This document shows, one piece after another, positions 44,151 through 52,776 of a stretch of 52,776 nucleotides of DNA. The stretch is from NCBI GenBank assembly GCA_027858715.1, contig JAQICD010000075.1, forward strand, positions 1-52,776, written 5' to 3'. The stretch comes from Prolixibacteraceae bacterium (lineage in GTDB: Bacteria; Bacteroidota; Bacteroidia; Bacteroidales; Prolixibacteraceae). The stretch's first letter is position 1, and every line of letters begins with the position of its first letter. The translations under genes and the position numbers were made by a program. Below the pieces are notes generated by a model. That model had not been told where the DNA came from and made no database searches. It saw only the letters and a program-made list of their open reading frames with translations.

Positions 44151-46970
44151 ATGAAGAATTTTTGGCCTTTAATTATTGCATTGTTTGTGTTAGGTTCATG
44201 TAATAATAATACGTACGAAGAAACCGATTCGGGAATTATTGTCCCCGTTGCCAGTAACGGCGAGAAAGTTCGATTGCAGGTATATGACGAAAGTGTCGTA
44301 CAGGTTACGATTGCTAAACCAGACGAAGATTTTCGCGAAGAAGAGAGTTTAGTTGTCGTTGCAAAACCAGGCCATACAGACTTTACCGCCGACGAAACCG
44401 AATCCCACGTAAGCCTTTCAACGGCTTCGATTACAGCCAGGGTAAACAAGAAAAGCGGCGAAATATATTTTACCGATTCGCAAGGCAATGTGCTTTTGAA
44501 AGAACTCGAAGGTGGCGGCCGGTTTTACGGTAAAAACGTTGATGAAACCTTACCCGAAACAATGCTCCAACAAGTATTCGAATCGCCGGCCGACGAAGCT
44601 TTTTACGGGCTGGGTCAGCACCAAAACGGCGAAGTAAACTACAAAGGTTCCGATGTTGAATTGCTTCAGCATAATATTGTAGCTGTCGTTCCTTTTGTTT
44701 ATTCCAATAAAAAATACGGGCTGCTATGGGATAATTATTCTATAACCCGCTTTGGCGATCCACGCGAGTACAAGCCTATAAGCTCACTTAAACTTTACGA
44801 TGCCGATGGAGTAGAGGGTGGCCTAACAGCAACTTACTACGATAAAGGCGATAATGTTTTCGTAAAAATTATCGAAGATGAAATAAATTATGCCACGCTT
44901 GACGAGCAGGACGATTATCCGAAAGGCTACAACATGGATCATCGAAGTAAAGTGGTGTGGGAAGGTTACTTTGAACCTCAACGCGCTGGTGTACACAAAT
45001 TCAGGTTATGGGCCGGCGGATACAGCAAATTATGGGTCGATGGTGAATTGCTGTTCGACAAATGGCGTCAGTGCTGGAATCCCTGGTACAACAAATTTGA
45101 AATTGATATGAAGCCCGGCCAGAAAAACCACATCAAAATAGAATGGGGTCCCGATGCCGATGTGTCGTACGTGGGTTTAACCTACCTCGATGCCAACTAC
45201 AGCAACAAGCAGGAAAAGCTTTCGCTGGCTTCGGAAACAGGCGGACAAATCGATTACTATTTTATTAATGGCGAAAATGCCGATGAAATTATTTCGGGTT
45301 ACCGCGAACTTACCGGCAAAGCACCTATCGTTCCAAAATGGGCCATGGGATTGTGGCAAAGCCGTGAACGTTACAAAACACAGGATGAGCTGCTTGAAGT
45401 GGTGCGCGAGTACCGCGAACGCGAAATTCCGCTCGATAATATTGTTCTCGACTGGAACTACTGGCCACAGGATAAATGGGGCGACCACGATTTCGACCTC
45501 GAACGCTTCCCCGATGTAGAAGCAATGACACAGGAAGTGCACGATATGAATGCCAGCATTATGATTTCGGTGTGGCCCAAATTTTATGTGGGAACCGAAA
45601 ATTATAAGTGGTTCGAAAAAGAAGGATGGTTGTTTACCAAAAATGTTGAATTAGGCAACCTCGACTGGATTGGCGATGGATACCTTTCGACATTTTACGA
45701 CCCATACAACCCCGATGCGCGCGATGCTTTCTGGGAAGGTTTAAACGAAAAGCTATACAGCAAAGGTTTCGACGCATGGTGGTTAGATGCTACCGAGCCC
45801 GATATCCATTCAAATGTTTCGCTGGACGAAAGAAAATCAACACTTACGCCCAACCATTTTGGCACCGGCGAAGAATTTTTCAATGCTTACTCATTGTTAC
45901 AGGCCAAAGGTGTTTACGAAGGTCAACGCGAAACCGACCCCGATAAGCGTGTGTATATTCTTACACGCTCGGCCTTTGCCGGTCAGCAGCGTTACGGGGC
46001 AGTTACCTGGAGTGGCGATATTGTATCGCGCTGGGGCGACTTACGTGACCAATGGGCTGCCGGTATCAACATGGGATTATCGGGCATACCCTACTGGACA
46101 ACTGACATAGGTGGCTTTGCTGTTGAAAAACGATACGAAAATCAAGACCCTGCACATATAGCCGAATGGCGTGAGTTAAATACCCGCTGGTTTCAGTTTG
46201 GCGCTTTCTGTCCCATATTTCGCATTCATGGTCAGTTTCCGTACCGCGAAATCTGGAACATTGCGCCCGAAGGTACGCCCGAATACGAATCGATGGTTTA
46301 CTACACCAATTTGCGTTACCGCATGATGCCCTACATTTATTCACTGGCAGGACATGCCTATCATCAAAATGCTACCATTCAGCGTGGTTTGGTAATGGAC
46401 TTTGGCAACGACCCGAAAGTGAACAACATCGACGACCAGTTTATGTTTGGAAAAGCATTTATGGCTTGTCCCGTTGGTGAGTTTAAGCAACGCAATCGCG
46501 AAGTATATCTGCCGGCTAGCAATGGTTGGTACGATTTCTATACCGGCAAATATTTCGAAGGAGGTAACCGCATTATTGCCAATGCACCAATAGGTCGTAT
46601 GCCATTGTATGTAAAAGCCGGTTCGATTGTGCCTTTTGGCCCGCAAATACAATATACGACACAAGCCACCGATGGCACCCTGAAAGTGATGGTTTACACC
46701 GGTGCCAACGGCTCGTTCGAACTTTACGAAGACGAAGCAACTAACTACGACTACGAAAATGGCGAATTTGCTACAATACCTTTCGCTTACAACCAAGAAA
46801 AAGGAGTACTTACCATTGGACAACGCAATGGGAAATTCGATGGCATGATAAAAGAACGCAACATTGAAGTGTATTTTGTTGAAAAAGACAAAGCCGCTGC
46901 CTTCAATTTAGAAGCTCAGCCCACGCAGGTTGTAAACTATAATGGCAACGAAGTAAAAGTTGAGAAATAG
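44151..46970 (+). CDS. GH31 glycosidase with inserted PA14 domain (probable alpha-xylosidase)
   Basis: 939-residue lipoprotein. The frame is open from 44115, but the ATG at 44151 begins a lipoprotein signal (MKNFWPLIIALFVLGSC), so that start is used. N-terminal beta-sandwich to about 220, a PA14 domain at about 224-345 (ATYYDKGDNVF, GYFEPQRAGVHKFRLWAGGYSKLWVDG), then the GH31 barrel. The nucleophile is D546 in WWLDATEPD, and the acid/base D623 in WSGDIVSRW. PA14 inserted at this position is known in GH31 alpha-xylosidases that act on xyloglucan oligosaccharides; alpha-glucosidase remains possible. SusC starts 62 bases downstream in the same direction, so a single locus is likely. Confidence 0.9.
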   Translation: MKNFWPLIIALFVLGSCNNNTYEETDSGIIVPVASNGEKVRLQVYDESVVQVTIAKPDEDFREEESLVVVAKPGHTDFTADETESHVSLSTASITARVNKKSGEIYFTDSQGNVLLKELEGGGRFYGKNVDETLPETMLQQVFESPADEAFYGLGQHQNGEVNYKGSDVELLQHNIVAVVPFVYSNKKYGLLWDNYSITRFGDPREYKPISSLKLYDADGVEGGLTATYYDKGDNVFVKIIEDEINYATLDEQDDYPKGYNMDHRSKVVWEGYFEPQRAGVHKFRLWAGGYSKLWVDGELLFDKWRQCWNPWYNKFEIDMKPGQKNHIKIEWGPDADVSYVGLTYLDANYSNKQEKLSLASETGGQIDYYFINGENADEIISGYRELTGKAPIVPKWAMGLWQSRERYKTQDELLEVVREYREREIPLDNIVLDWNYWPQDKWGDHDFDLERFPDVEAMTQEVHDMNASIMISVWPKFYVGTENYKWFEKEGWLFTKNVELGNLDWIGDGYLSTFYDPYNPDARDAFWEGLNEKLYSKGFDAWWLDATEPDIHSNVSLDERKSTLTPNHFGTGEEFFNAYSLLQAKGVYEGQRETDPDKRVYILTRSAFAGQQRYGAVTWSGDIVSRWGDLRDQWAAGINMGLSGIPYWTTDIGGFAVEKRYENQDPAHIAEWRELNTRWFQFGAFCPIFRIHGQFPYREIWNIAPEGTPEYESMVYYTNLRYRMMPYIYSLAGHAYHQNATIQRGLVMDFGNDPKVNNIDDQFMFGKAFMACPVGEFKQRNREVYLPASNGWYDFYTGKYFEGGNRIIANAPIGRMPLYVKAGSIVPFGPQIQYTTQATDGTLKVMVYTGANGSFELYEDEATNYDYENGEFATIPFAYNQEKGVLTIGQRNGKFDGMIKERNIEVYFVEKDKAAAFNLEAQPTQVVNYNGNEVKVEK

Positions 46971-47032
46971 ACTAAATATATGCTGAATCAAATAATTTTA
47001 TTTGTTAACTATAATAACTAATCTTAAAATCT

Positions 47033-50000
47033 ATGAAGTTTAAACAAAAAGTCGGAACCTGTTTCCGAATGAATCTATTCAGAATCATAACCGGTTTATT
47101 ATCCGGAATGATGTTTTTGTTTTTTACTTCGATCTCGCTTACTGCTTTAAGTGCAGAACAGCAAGTTGAAGTAAAAGGTAAAGTTGTGTCGGCAAGCGAT
47201 CAGGTACCTGTTATTGGTGCTACGGTTGTAGTTAAAGGAACAACAAACGGAACAACAACAAACATTGATGGCGAATTCTTTATTAATGCTTCAATGAGTG
47301 ATGTTTTAAATGTTACATTTATTGGCTATAAAAGTGTTGAGGTTGATGTTACAGAAAATGATCTTCTTATCGAACTTGAAGAAGATATAACCGACCTGGA
47401 AGAAGTTGTAGTTATTGGTTATGGTGTTCAGAAAAAGAAACTGAGCACGGGTGCCACAACACAGGTAAAGGGCGACAATGTTCAGAAAATGAGTACGACG
47501 AACCCTTTGCAGGCGATGCAAGGACAAGCTCCCGGTATCAGTATTTCTTCTACATCGGGACAGCCCGGGGCCGATATGAAAGTAACCATCAGGGGACTTG
47601 GTACCGTTGGTAATTCGGATCCGTTATACATTATCGATGGCGTTGAAGGCGATATCACAAACCTCAATGCTTCGGATATCGAATCGATTGATATTTTGAA
47701 AGATGCTGCATCGGCAGCTATTTATGGTTCGCAGGCAGCAAATGGTGTTGTTCTGGTTACCACCAAAAAGGGTAGCAAAGGAAATGCACATGTAACTTTC
47801 GATGGTTATTACGGCTTACAAATTGTTGGCCGTACTACTGATATGCTTAACGCGAATGAATATCAGGTAATCATGAACGAGCAAGCACTCAACTCGGGTG
47901 CTTCAATGTTTCCCGATTCGCTTTTTAGCAACGGGGCCGATACCGATTGGGTAAAGCAAATGTTTTATGATAACGCTGTTACTCAAAATTACTCGCTTAG
48001 TGTGTCCGGTGGAAGTGAAACATCGGTTTACGCTATGTCGTTAAACTATACCGGTCAGGAAGGAATAGTTGGCGGTCCTGATGTTTCGAATTATGAGCGC
48101 TATGGGTTTCGTTTAAATTCAGAACACAAGCTTTACGATGGTAAACTTACTGTTGGGCAAAGTTTGAACTTCACATACAAAATGAATACCGGTATTTCTG
48201 TGGGAAACCAATATAACAATACTATGCGTGGTGCATTTGTAACTTCGCCAATAGCACCGGTTTTCAGCGATAATAATATTTACGATGTGCCTTACAACGA
48301 CACTTCAAATTCCGATTGGTACAAAGGCGATGGTAATCCCTACGGCCAAATGATAATTAATACAAAGAATAAAAATAATGCTCAGAATTTGCTGGCTAAT
48401 TTTTATGCCGAATTAGAGCCGATTAAAAACTTGCGTGTTAAATCTTTAGTCGGGTTAAATTATTATTCCTCCGATTATCGTAGCTACTCTCCTTTGTATC
48501 AATTGTCGATGTATGCTTTTAACAACGATCATACTTCTGTAAATCAGAGTATGAGTAAGGGGCAAACAATAACCTGGACAAATACGGCAAGTTACGACTT
48601 CAACATCAACGAAGATCACCAATTTAACGTGTTAGGTGGTATGGAAGCCATCGCTTATGACGGGGTTGGACTTTCAGCTTCAAACTGGAATATTTTAAGC
48701 CAGTTTAACGATTTTGCACATGCCTACCTTGATAATACAACCGGACAAGCCAAACTTGATAAAGATGACAATGGCGAAGTAAACGGAGTTATCGAAACAA
48801 AAGGTGTAGGCGGTGGGCCGGCTATCAAACAAAGACGTCTTTCATATTTTGGTCGTTTAGCTTATAACTACCAGGAAAAATACATGTTTAATGCCACTTT
48901 ACGTGCCGATGCTTCTTCAAAATTTGCTGCAGGTTACCGCTGGGGATACTTCCCGTCAGCATCATTCGGATGGGTTATGACGAACGAAGACTTTATGGAA
49001 AACAATGCTGACTGGCTTACTTTCCTAAAGATGCGTTTAAGCTGGGGACGTGTGGGTAACCAGAACATCGACGATTTCCAGTATGCAGCACCAATTAATA
49101 CTTCAACAAGTTATTCATCTGATGATCCGGCTGCAAACTATGTTTTCGGAACTTCGCTGGTTAACACGCCGGGTGCTTACCCAAGCCGTTTGTCGAACGA
49201 AGAGTTGCGCTGGGAAACTTCTGAGCAAAGCAACGTGGGTATCGATGCTTATTTGTTTGACGGCCATATGGGGGTTAACGGAGATTTCTACATTAAAACA
49301 ACCAAAGACTGGTTGGTACGTGCGCCTATCCTTGCAACAGCCGGTGCCGGTGCGCCATATATCAATGGTGGTGATGTGAAAAATACCGGAATTGAACTCG
49401 CCCTGAGCTGGAACGACGAAATTGGCGATGTTTCATATACCGTTGGCGTGAATGGTGCCTATAATAAAAACGAAGTGGGAAATATTCCAACCGAAGATGG
49501 CATTATTCACGGTTTAACTAATATGCTGTACGATAATTCCGAAGAGTTTTACCGTGCCGAAAACGGGCATCCAATCGGTTATTTCTGGGGATACGAAACC
49601 GATGGTATCTTCCAGAATGAAAACGAGATTGCTGCTTGGAAAGAAGCCGGTAAAGGAGTATTGCAAGCCGATGTTAAGCCCGGCGATGTACGTTATGTCG
49701 ATCAGGATAACAATGGTGTTATCAATGCCGAAGACAAAATTGACTTAGGTTGCGGAATACCCGATTTTACTTATGGTTTTAATGTTTCACTTGCCTACAG
49801 GGGATTCGATTTCTCGGTAAATGCCAACGGAGTTTATGGCAACGAAATTGTACAATCCTACCGTAACCACGCAAACAAACAGGCCAATTATACTAGTGAA
49901 ATACTTAACCGCTGGACGGGTGAAGGTACCTCGAATACAATTCCAAGAGTTACCGAAACAAATGTTAACTGGCAATTTTCTGATTTATACCTAAATGATG

Positions 50001-50239
50001 GCAGTTATTTGCGCATCAACAACATTACACTGGGATACGACTTTAAAGAACTTGTTAACTGGAAATACCTGAGCCAGTGTCGGGTTTATGCTAGTGTTCA
50101 GAATGCATTTACATTCACTACTTACAACGGAATGGATCCCGAAATTGGATATGGTACCAGCGGATGGGTTTCAGGTATTGATCTGGGATATTATCCTCGT
50201 CCACAAACATACATGTTGGGTGTAAACATTAAATTTTAA
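47033..50239 (+). CDS. susC: SusC-like TonB-dependent outer-membrane transporter
   Basis: 1068-residue outer-membrane transporter that imports oligosaccharides with SusD, powered by TonB. Signal peptide (about 1-41), carboxypeptidase-regulatory-like domain (47-125, VKGKVVSASDQVPVIGATVVVKG), TonB-box region, plug (about 135-245, LQAMQGQAPGISISSTSGQPGAD and IESIDILKDAASAAIYGSQAANGVVLVTTKKG), and a barrel of about 800 residues ending with MLGVNIKF. The terminal phenylalanine fits outer-membrane assembly. No N-terminal STN domain is present, so it is a plain importer rather than a sigma-linked transducer. It is followed by the SusD gene 2 to 20 bases later. Confidence 0.96.
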   Translation: MKFKQKVGTCFRMNLFRIITGLLSGMMFLFFTSISLTALSAEQQVEVKGKVVSASDQVPVIGATVVVKGTTNGTTTNIDGEFFINASMSDVLNVTFIGYKSVEVDVTENDLLIELEEDITDLEEVVVIGYGVQKKKLSTGATTQVKGDNVQKMSTTNPLQAMQGQAPGISISSTSGQPGADMKVTIRGLGTVGNSDPLYIIDGVEGDITNLNASDIESIDILKDAASAAIYGSQAANGVVLVTTKKGSKGNAHVTFDGYYGLQIVGRTTDMLNANEYQVIMNEQALNSGASMFPDSLFSNGADTDWVKQMFYDNAVTQNYSLSVSGGSETSVYAMSLNYTGQEGIVGGPDVSNYERYGFRLNSEHKLYDGKLTVGQSLNFTYKMNTGISVGNQYNNTMRGAFVTSPIAPVFSDNNIYDVPYNDTSNSDWYKGDGNPYGQMIINTKNKNNAQNLLANFYAELEPIKNLRVKSLVGLNYYSSDYRSYSPLYQLSMYAFNNDHTSVNQSMSKGQTITWTNTASYDFNINEDHQFNVLGGMEAIAYDGVGLSASNWNILSQFNDFAHAYLDNTTGQAKLDKDDNGEVNGVIETKGVGGGPAIKQRRLSYFGRLAYNYQEKYMFNATLRADASSKFAAGYRWGYFPSASFGWVMTNEDFMENNADWLTFLKMRLSWGRVGNQNIDDFQYAAPINTSTSYSSDDPAANYVFGTSLVNTPGAYPSRLSNEELRWETSEQSNVGIDAYLFDGHMGVNGDFYIKTTKDWLVRAPILATAGAGAPYINGGDVKNTGIELALSWNDEIGDVSYTVGVNGAYNKNEVGNIPTEDGIIHGLTNMLYDNSEEFYRAENGHPIGYFWGYETDGIFQNENEIAAWKEAGKGVLQADVKPGDVRYVDQDNNGVINAEDKIDLGCGIPDFTYGFNVSLAYRGFDFSVNANGVYGNEIVQSYRNHANKQANYTSEILNRWTGEGTSNTIPRVTETNVNWQFSDLYLNDGSYLRINNITLGYDFKELVNWKYLSQCRVYASVQNAFTFTTYNGMDPEIGYGTSGWVSGIDLGYYPRPQTYMLGVNIKF

Positions 50240-50259
50240 TCATGCTAAATTGTATAGAT

Positions 50260-51891
50260 ATGAATAAGTTAAAACTATATATTTTGATTTTGGGAGCGGT
50301 AAGCCTGGGACTTTTCTCTTGCTCTGACAGCTTCCTTGATGTAGAACCCGAAACTTCGATTATGGATCAGAATTTCTATAAAACGATCGATGATGCTGAA
50401 ATGGCATTAATTGGGTGCTACGATGGATTTCAACGAACAACCTCAAATGTGGGGATTTCATTTTATTTAGCGTCAGAAGTGATGTCTGACGATTGTTTTG
50501 GAGCTACCGGCAATACCGATGACAGAAAATACCAGGCCATCGACCGTTTTGATATTAGCCAGGCACCTTCAAATAACGATCTCTTCAACGACACATGGGG
50601 TGAATACTATGGTGGAATATTCCGCTGCAATACCTTGTTGATGAAAATGGATCAAATCGATTGGTCGTCCGACAGTACTGCACGTGGACGTATCGAAGGC
50701 GAAACCCGTTTTTTAAGAGCCATTTTATATTTTGATTTGGTACGTATGTTCAACGAAATACCGCTTTTACTTGAACCTACTACTGATAACATTCCACAAT
50801 CACCTGCGTCTGATGTGTATAAAGTGATTGCTGAAGACCTGAAATTTGCAGCCGAAAATATCAAATACCCCGCTTCTTCTGAAGGTTGGGCTGCTGAAAA
50901 CGACGGCAGAGCAACGCAGTGGGCTGCTAAAGCCATGCTGGCTCGTGTTTACTTGTTTTATACTGGTTACTACGGAAAATCTGATCTCGAAGGAGTTGCA
51001 AACAAGGAATATGTATTAAACGGCCTCGAAGATGTAATTAAAGATGGTGGCTATGGACTGGTTGAAGAATACAAAAACCTTTGGGAAGCTGCATCTTCAA
51101 CACCTAACGCTGAGAATAACACGCTCGAATCAACATGGGTGGGCCGTGGCCATAAAGAAGCAATTTTCACACAGAAATTTAATTATACGCAGGATTACAA
51201 CGGAAATCTTGATGGGAACCGTTGGTTGGTAATGATGGGAATGCGTAATACCAACTTTTCGCCTTACGGACAAGGTTGGGGAGCATGCACGGTTACCCCT
51301 GAGTTAGTCAATACTTTTAACTCAGATGATCCGCGTAGAGTTGCATCAGTTATTGATATTAAAGGTGAAGGTATTGAGCCTGAATTTGATATTAAAGATC
51401 AGCGGGAATACACCGGATATACCAATAAAAAGTACACACCAATGAGTCTTCCCGATGGTACTACAGTGCTTGAAGGTTTAGGAGACGGTAATTTTCAACA
51501 TTCCCAGTACCAGGATTATATTGTAATGCGTTACGCCGATGTATTGTTAATGGCTGCTGAATTGGGAAGCGCTAATGCACAAAATTATTTTGATCAGGTG
51601 CTTACACGTTCAGGTATCGGCTCAAAATCGGCTACTCAAGAAAATATTCTGAAAGAGCGCCGCAAAGAGTTTGCTTTTGAAGGCCTGCGCTACTGGGATG
51701 TGCTCCGCCAGGGGCTTGATGCTGCCGCCAACGAACTTGCTACTTCGGCTACTGTATTAAGTGGTAATGTAGAAGAGGTGGTAACAATTGAAAAAGAAAA
51801 CATATTAAAAACGAAAGGATTTTTACAAATCCCGAATACGCAAATCACCTTGTCCGATGGTGTATTGAAACAAAATCCGGGCTGGGAATAA
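50260..51891 (+). CDS. susD: SusD-like glycan-binding lipoprotein (RagB/SusD family)
   Basis: Surface lipoprotein that forms the lid over SusC and binds the glycan. The frame is open from 50242, but the ATG at 50260 (MNKLKLYILILGAVSLGLFSC) gives the clean lipoprotein signal, 543 residues. The cysteine is followed by SDSFLDVEPETS, the common SusD N-terminus. Family marks are NTLLMKMD, GETRFLRAILYFDLVRMFNEIPLL, the TPR-like helices around AKAMLARVYLFY and the C-terminal RRKEFAFEGLRYWDVLR. It lies directly after susC and before a further lipoprotein in the same direction. Confidence 0.95.
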   Translation: MNKLKLYILILGAVSLGLFSCSDSFLDVEPETSIMDQNFYKTIDDAEMALIGCYDGFQRTTSNVGISFYLASEVMSDDCFGATGNTDDRKYQAIDRFDISQAPSNNDLFNDTWGEYYGGIFRCNTLLMKMDQIDWSSDSTARGRIEGETRFLRAILYFDLVRMFNEIPLLLEPTTDNIPQSPASDVYKVIAEDLKFAAENIKYPASSEGWAAENDGRATQWAAKAMLARVYLFYTGYYGKSDLEGVANKEYVLNGLEDVIKDGGYGLVEEYKNLWEAASSTPNAENNTLESTWVGRGHKEAIFTQKFNYTQDYNGNLDGNRWLVMMGMRNTNFSPYGQGWGACTVTPELVNTFNSDDPRRVASVIDIKGEGIEPEFDIKDQREYTGYTNKKYTPMSLPDGTTVLEGLGDGNFQHSQYQDYIVMRYADVLLMAAELGSANAQNYFDQVLTRSGIGSKSATQENILKERRKEFAFEGLRYWDVLRQGLDAAANELATSATVLSGNVEEVVTIEKENILKTKGFLQIPNTQITLSDGVLKQNPGWE

Positions 51892-51910
51892 CATTTAAAA
51901 TTTAAGAACA

Positions 51911-52776
51911 ATGAAGAATATAATTAAATACATATCATTACTGTTCATCCCGGTGCTGTTCATGGTTTCATGTACGCCCGAGGAATACGAACTGGGCGAA
52001 GTTGATGTAACTTCCGATGAACTTGTTGAGGGAATTGCGTTCGAGATTGTGCACGACACCGATAACCCCAACATTGTTTACCTGAAAAGCTTGATGGATT
52101 CAAAATATACTTCTTTGTGGAGTCACCCACAGGGGCGTAGTCAAAAAACTGATGTCGAACTAAAAATGCCCTTTGCAGGCACATACAATGTTCAGTTTGG
52201 CGTTCAAACCCGCGGAGGTGTAGTGTATGGCGACACTGTTACTTTCGAGGTAGAGGAGTTTTATGCCGGTTTTATTGATGATCCTTTGTGGGAGCTTATA
52301 ACTGGAGGTATAGGTAAAAATAAAACATGGTTACTCGATCTTGATGCCGAAGGTGTAAGCAAATTTTTTGCAGGTCCCCTTTATTTCTATGGAACAGACG
52401 ATAGTTGGGAAACCGTAACTGAAGGAAAAACTGTTGAAGGTGATGTCTGGAATTGGAGTCCAGACTGGAAAGGTAATCAGTGGCTTATGGATGCTGGTGA
52501 TTATGGCACAATGACTTTTGGACTTGAAGGTAATGCAACTGTTGTTGTTGATAATCCTATGTTTCCAGAAACCAACGGATCCGGAACATTTTTGTTGGAT
52601 ACAGAAAACAAAACAATTACTTTAAGCGATGTAGGAATACTCCACAATCCCGGTCATGATGCTGTAGTTAACAATTGGGGTTTTGCTAAAGTTATGTCGC
52701 TTACTGAAGATGCAATGCAACTTGGTGTTCTACGTGATAATTCTGATGAAGGTGAGGCATTACTTGTCTATAATTT
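51911..52776 (+). CDS. Probable surface glycan-binding lipoprotein, 3' end cut by window
   Basis: The gene starts at ATG 51911, 19 bases after SusD, and the frame stays open to the window end, giving 288 codons. The lipoprotein signal ends FMVSC with TPEEYELGE after the cysteine, an acidic run suited to surface export. Residues about 35-115 look like a PKD/Ig-like domain (AGTYNVQFGVQTRGGVVYGDTVTFEVEE). From about 120 a beta-rich, tryptophan-rich part follows (DDPLWELITGG, WNWSPDWKGNQWLM), typical of SusE/SusF-position or SGBP carbohydrate-binding modules. The place right after SusCD supports this. The exact family is not settled from the visible part. Confidence 0.8.
   Translation, partial: MKNIIKYISLLFIPVLFMVSCTPEEYELGEVDVTSDELVEGIAFEIVHDTDNPNIVYLKSLMDSKYTSLWSHPQGRSQKTDVELKMPFAGTYNVQFGVQTRGGVVYGDTVTFEVEEFYAGFIDDPLWELITGGIGKNKTWLLDLDAEGVSKFFAGPLYFYGTDDSWETVTEGKTVEGDVWNWSPDWKGNQWLMDAGDYGTMTFGLEGNATVVVDNPMFPETNGSGTFLLDTENKTITLSDVGILHNPGHDAVVNNWGFAKVMSLTEDAMQLGVLRDNSDEGEALLVYN

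Noticed and set aside
1-52776. Search by eye for tRNA, rRNA, CRISPR arrays, riboswitches, phage or transposon genes
   Set aside because: No cloverleaf-like intergenic sequence, regularly spaced repeats or recombinase/transposase frames were seen; short or degenerate elements could be missed without a computed search.

Overview
The window is a piece of a Bacteroidota chromosome, most likely from the Bacteroidales/Marinilabiliales side of the phylum (the family-level guess is inference). The signs are a SusC/SusD pair, an ECF sigma/FecR pair with a DUF4974-type C-terminus, lipoproteins with acidic residues after the lipid cysteine, almost no Shine-Dalgarno sequences, and promoters of the TTG-N19-TAnnTTTG type. 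Apart from one lipoprotein fragment the genes look intact. I see no tRNA, rRNA, CRISPR array or insertion sequence.

Layout. 1-8162 is housekeeping: the end of glycyl-tRNA synthetase, a tRNA m6A methyltransferase, a SulP transporter, a possible small RNA with its own promoter and terminator, a hemW/S4-protein pair, VanZ-like and Rrf2 proteins, rpiB and a polysaccharide flippase. 8229-10774 holds a glutaminyl cyclase lipoprotein, ruvB and a lone receiver protein. 10775-11286 is a very AT-rich gene-free stretch with DnaA-box-like sequences. From it, genes run left on the minus strand and right on the plus strand: a DUF4175 membrane protein, an RsbW-like ATPase, ybeY, mnmG, adenine deaminase and uvrC. 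A perfect 14-bp parS palindrome lies just after mnmG and two weaker copies lie nearby. Together these suggest the replication origin region. 20815-25522 carries ribD and a 1204-residue multi-PAS histidine kinase.

25691-32899 is the most unusual block. An ECF sigma factor and a FecR anti-sigma are followed not by a TonB-dependent receptor but by three exported proteins carrying receptor parts in other settings: STN + retropepsin-like aspartyl protease + PDZ, STN + carboxypeptidase-regulatory domain + unknown C-terminus, and macroglobulin-like domains + regulatory domain + a plug domain with no barrel. I read this as a cell-surface signalling system without a transporter, possibly using proteolysis.

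32900-38596 (minus strand) has a DUF58 protein, a broken CAP-domain lipoprotein, dGTPase and a GH2 glycosidase. An AsmA-like protein with a lipocalin-like lipoprotein and a divergent TlpA-like lipoprotein follow. 44151 to the end is a polysaccharide utilisation locus: a GH31 enzyme with an inserted PA14 domain, SusC, SusD and the start of a probable surface glycan-binding lipoprotein. GH31-PA14 plus the nearby GH2 points to a xyloside- and galactoside-bearing glycan such as xyloglucan (inference).
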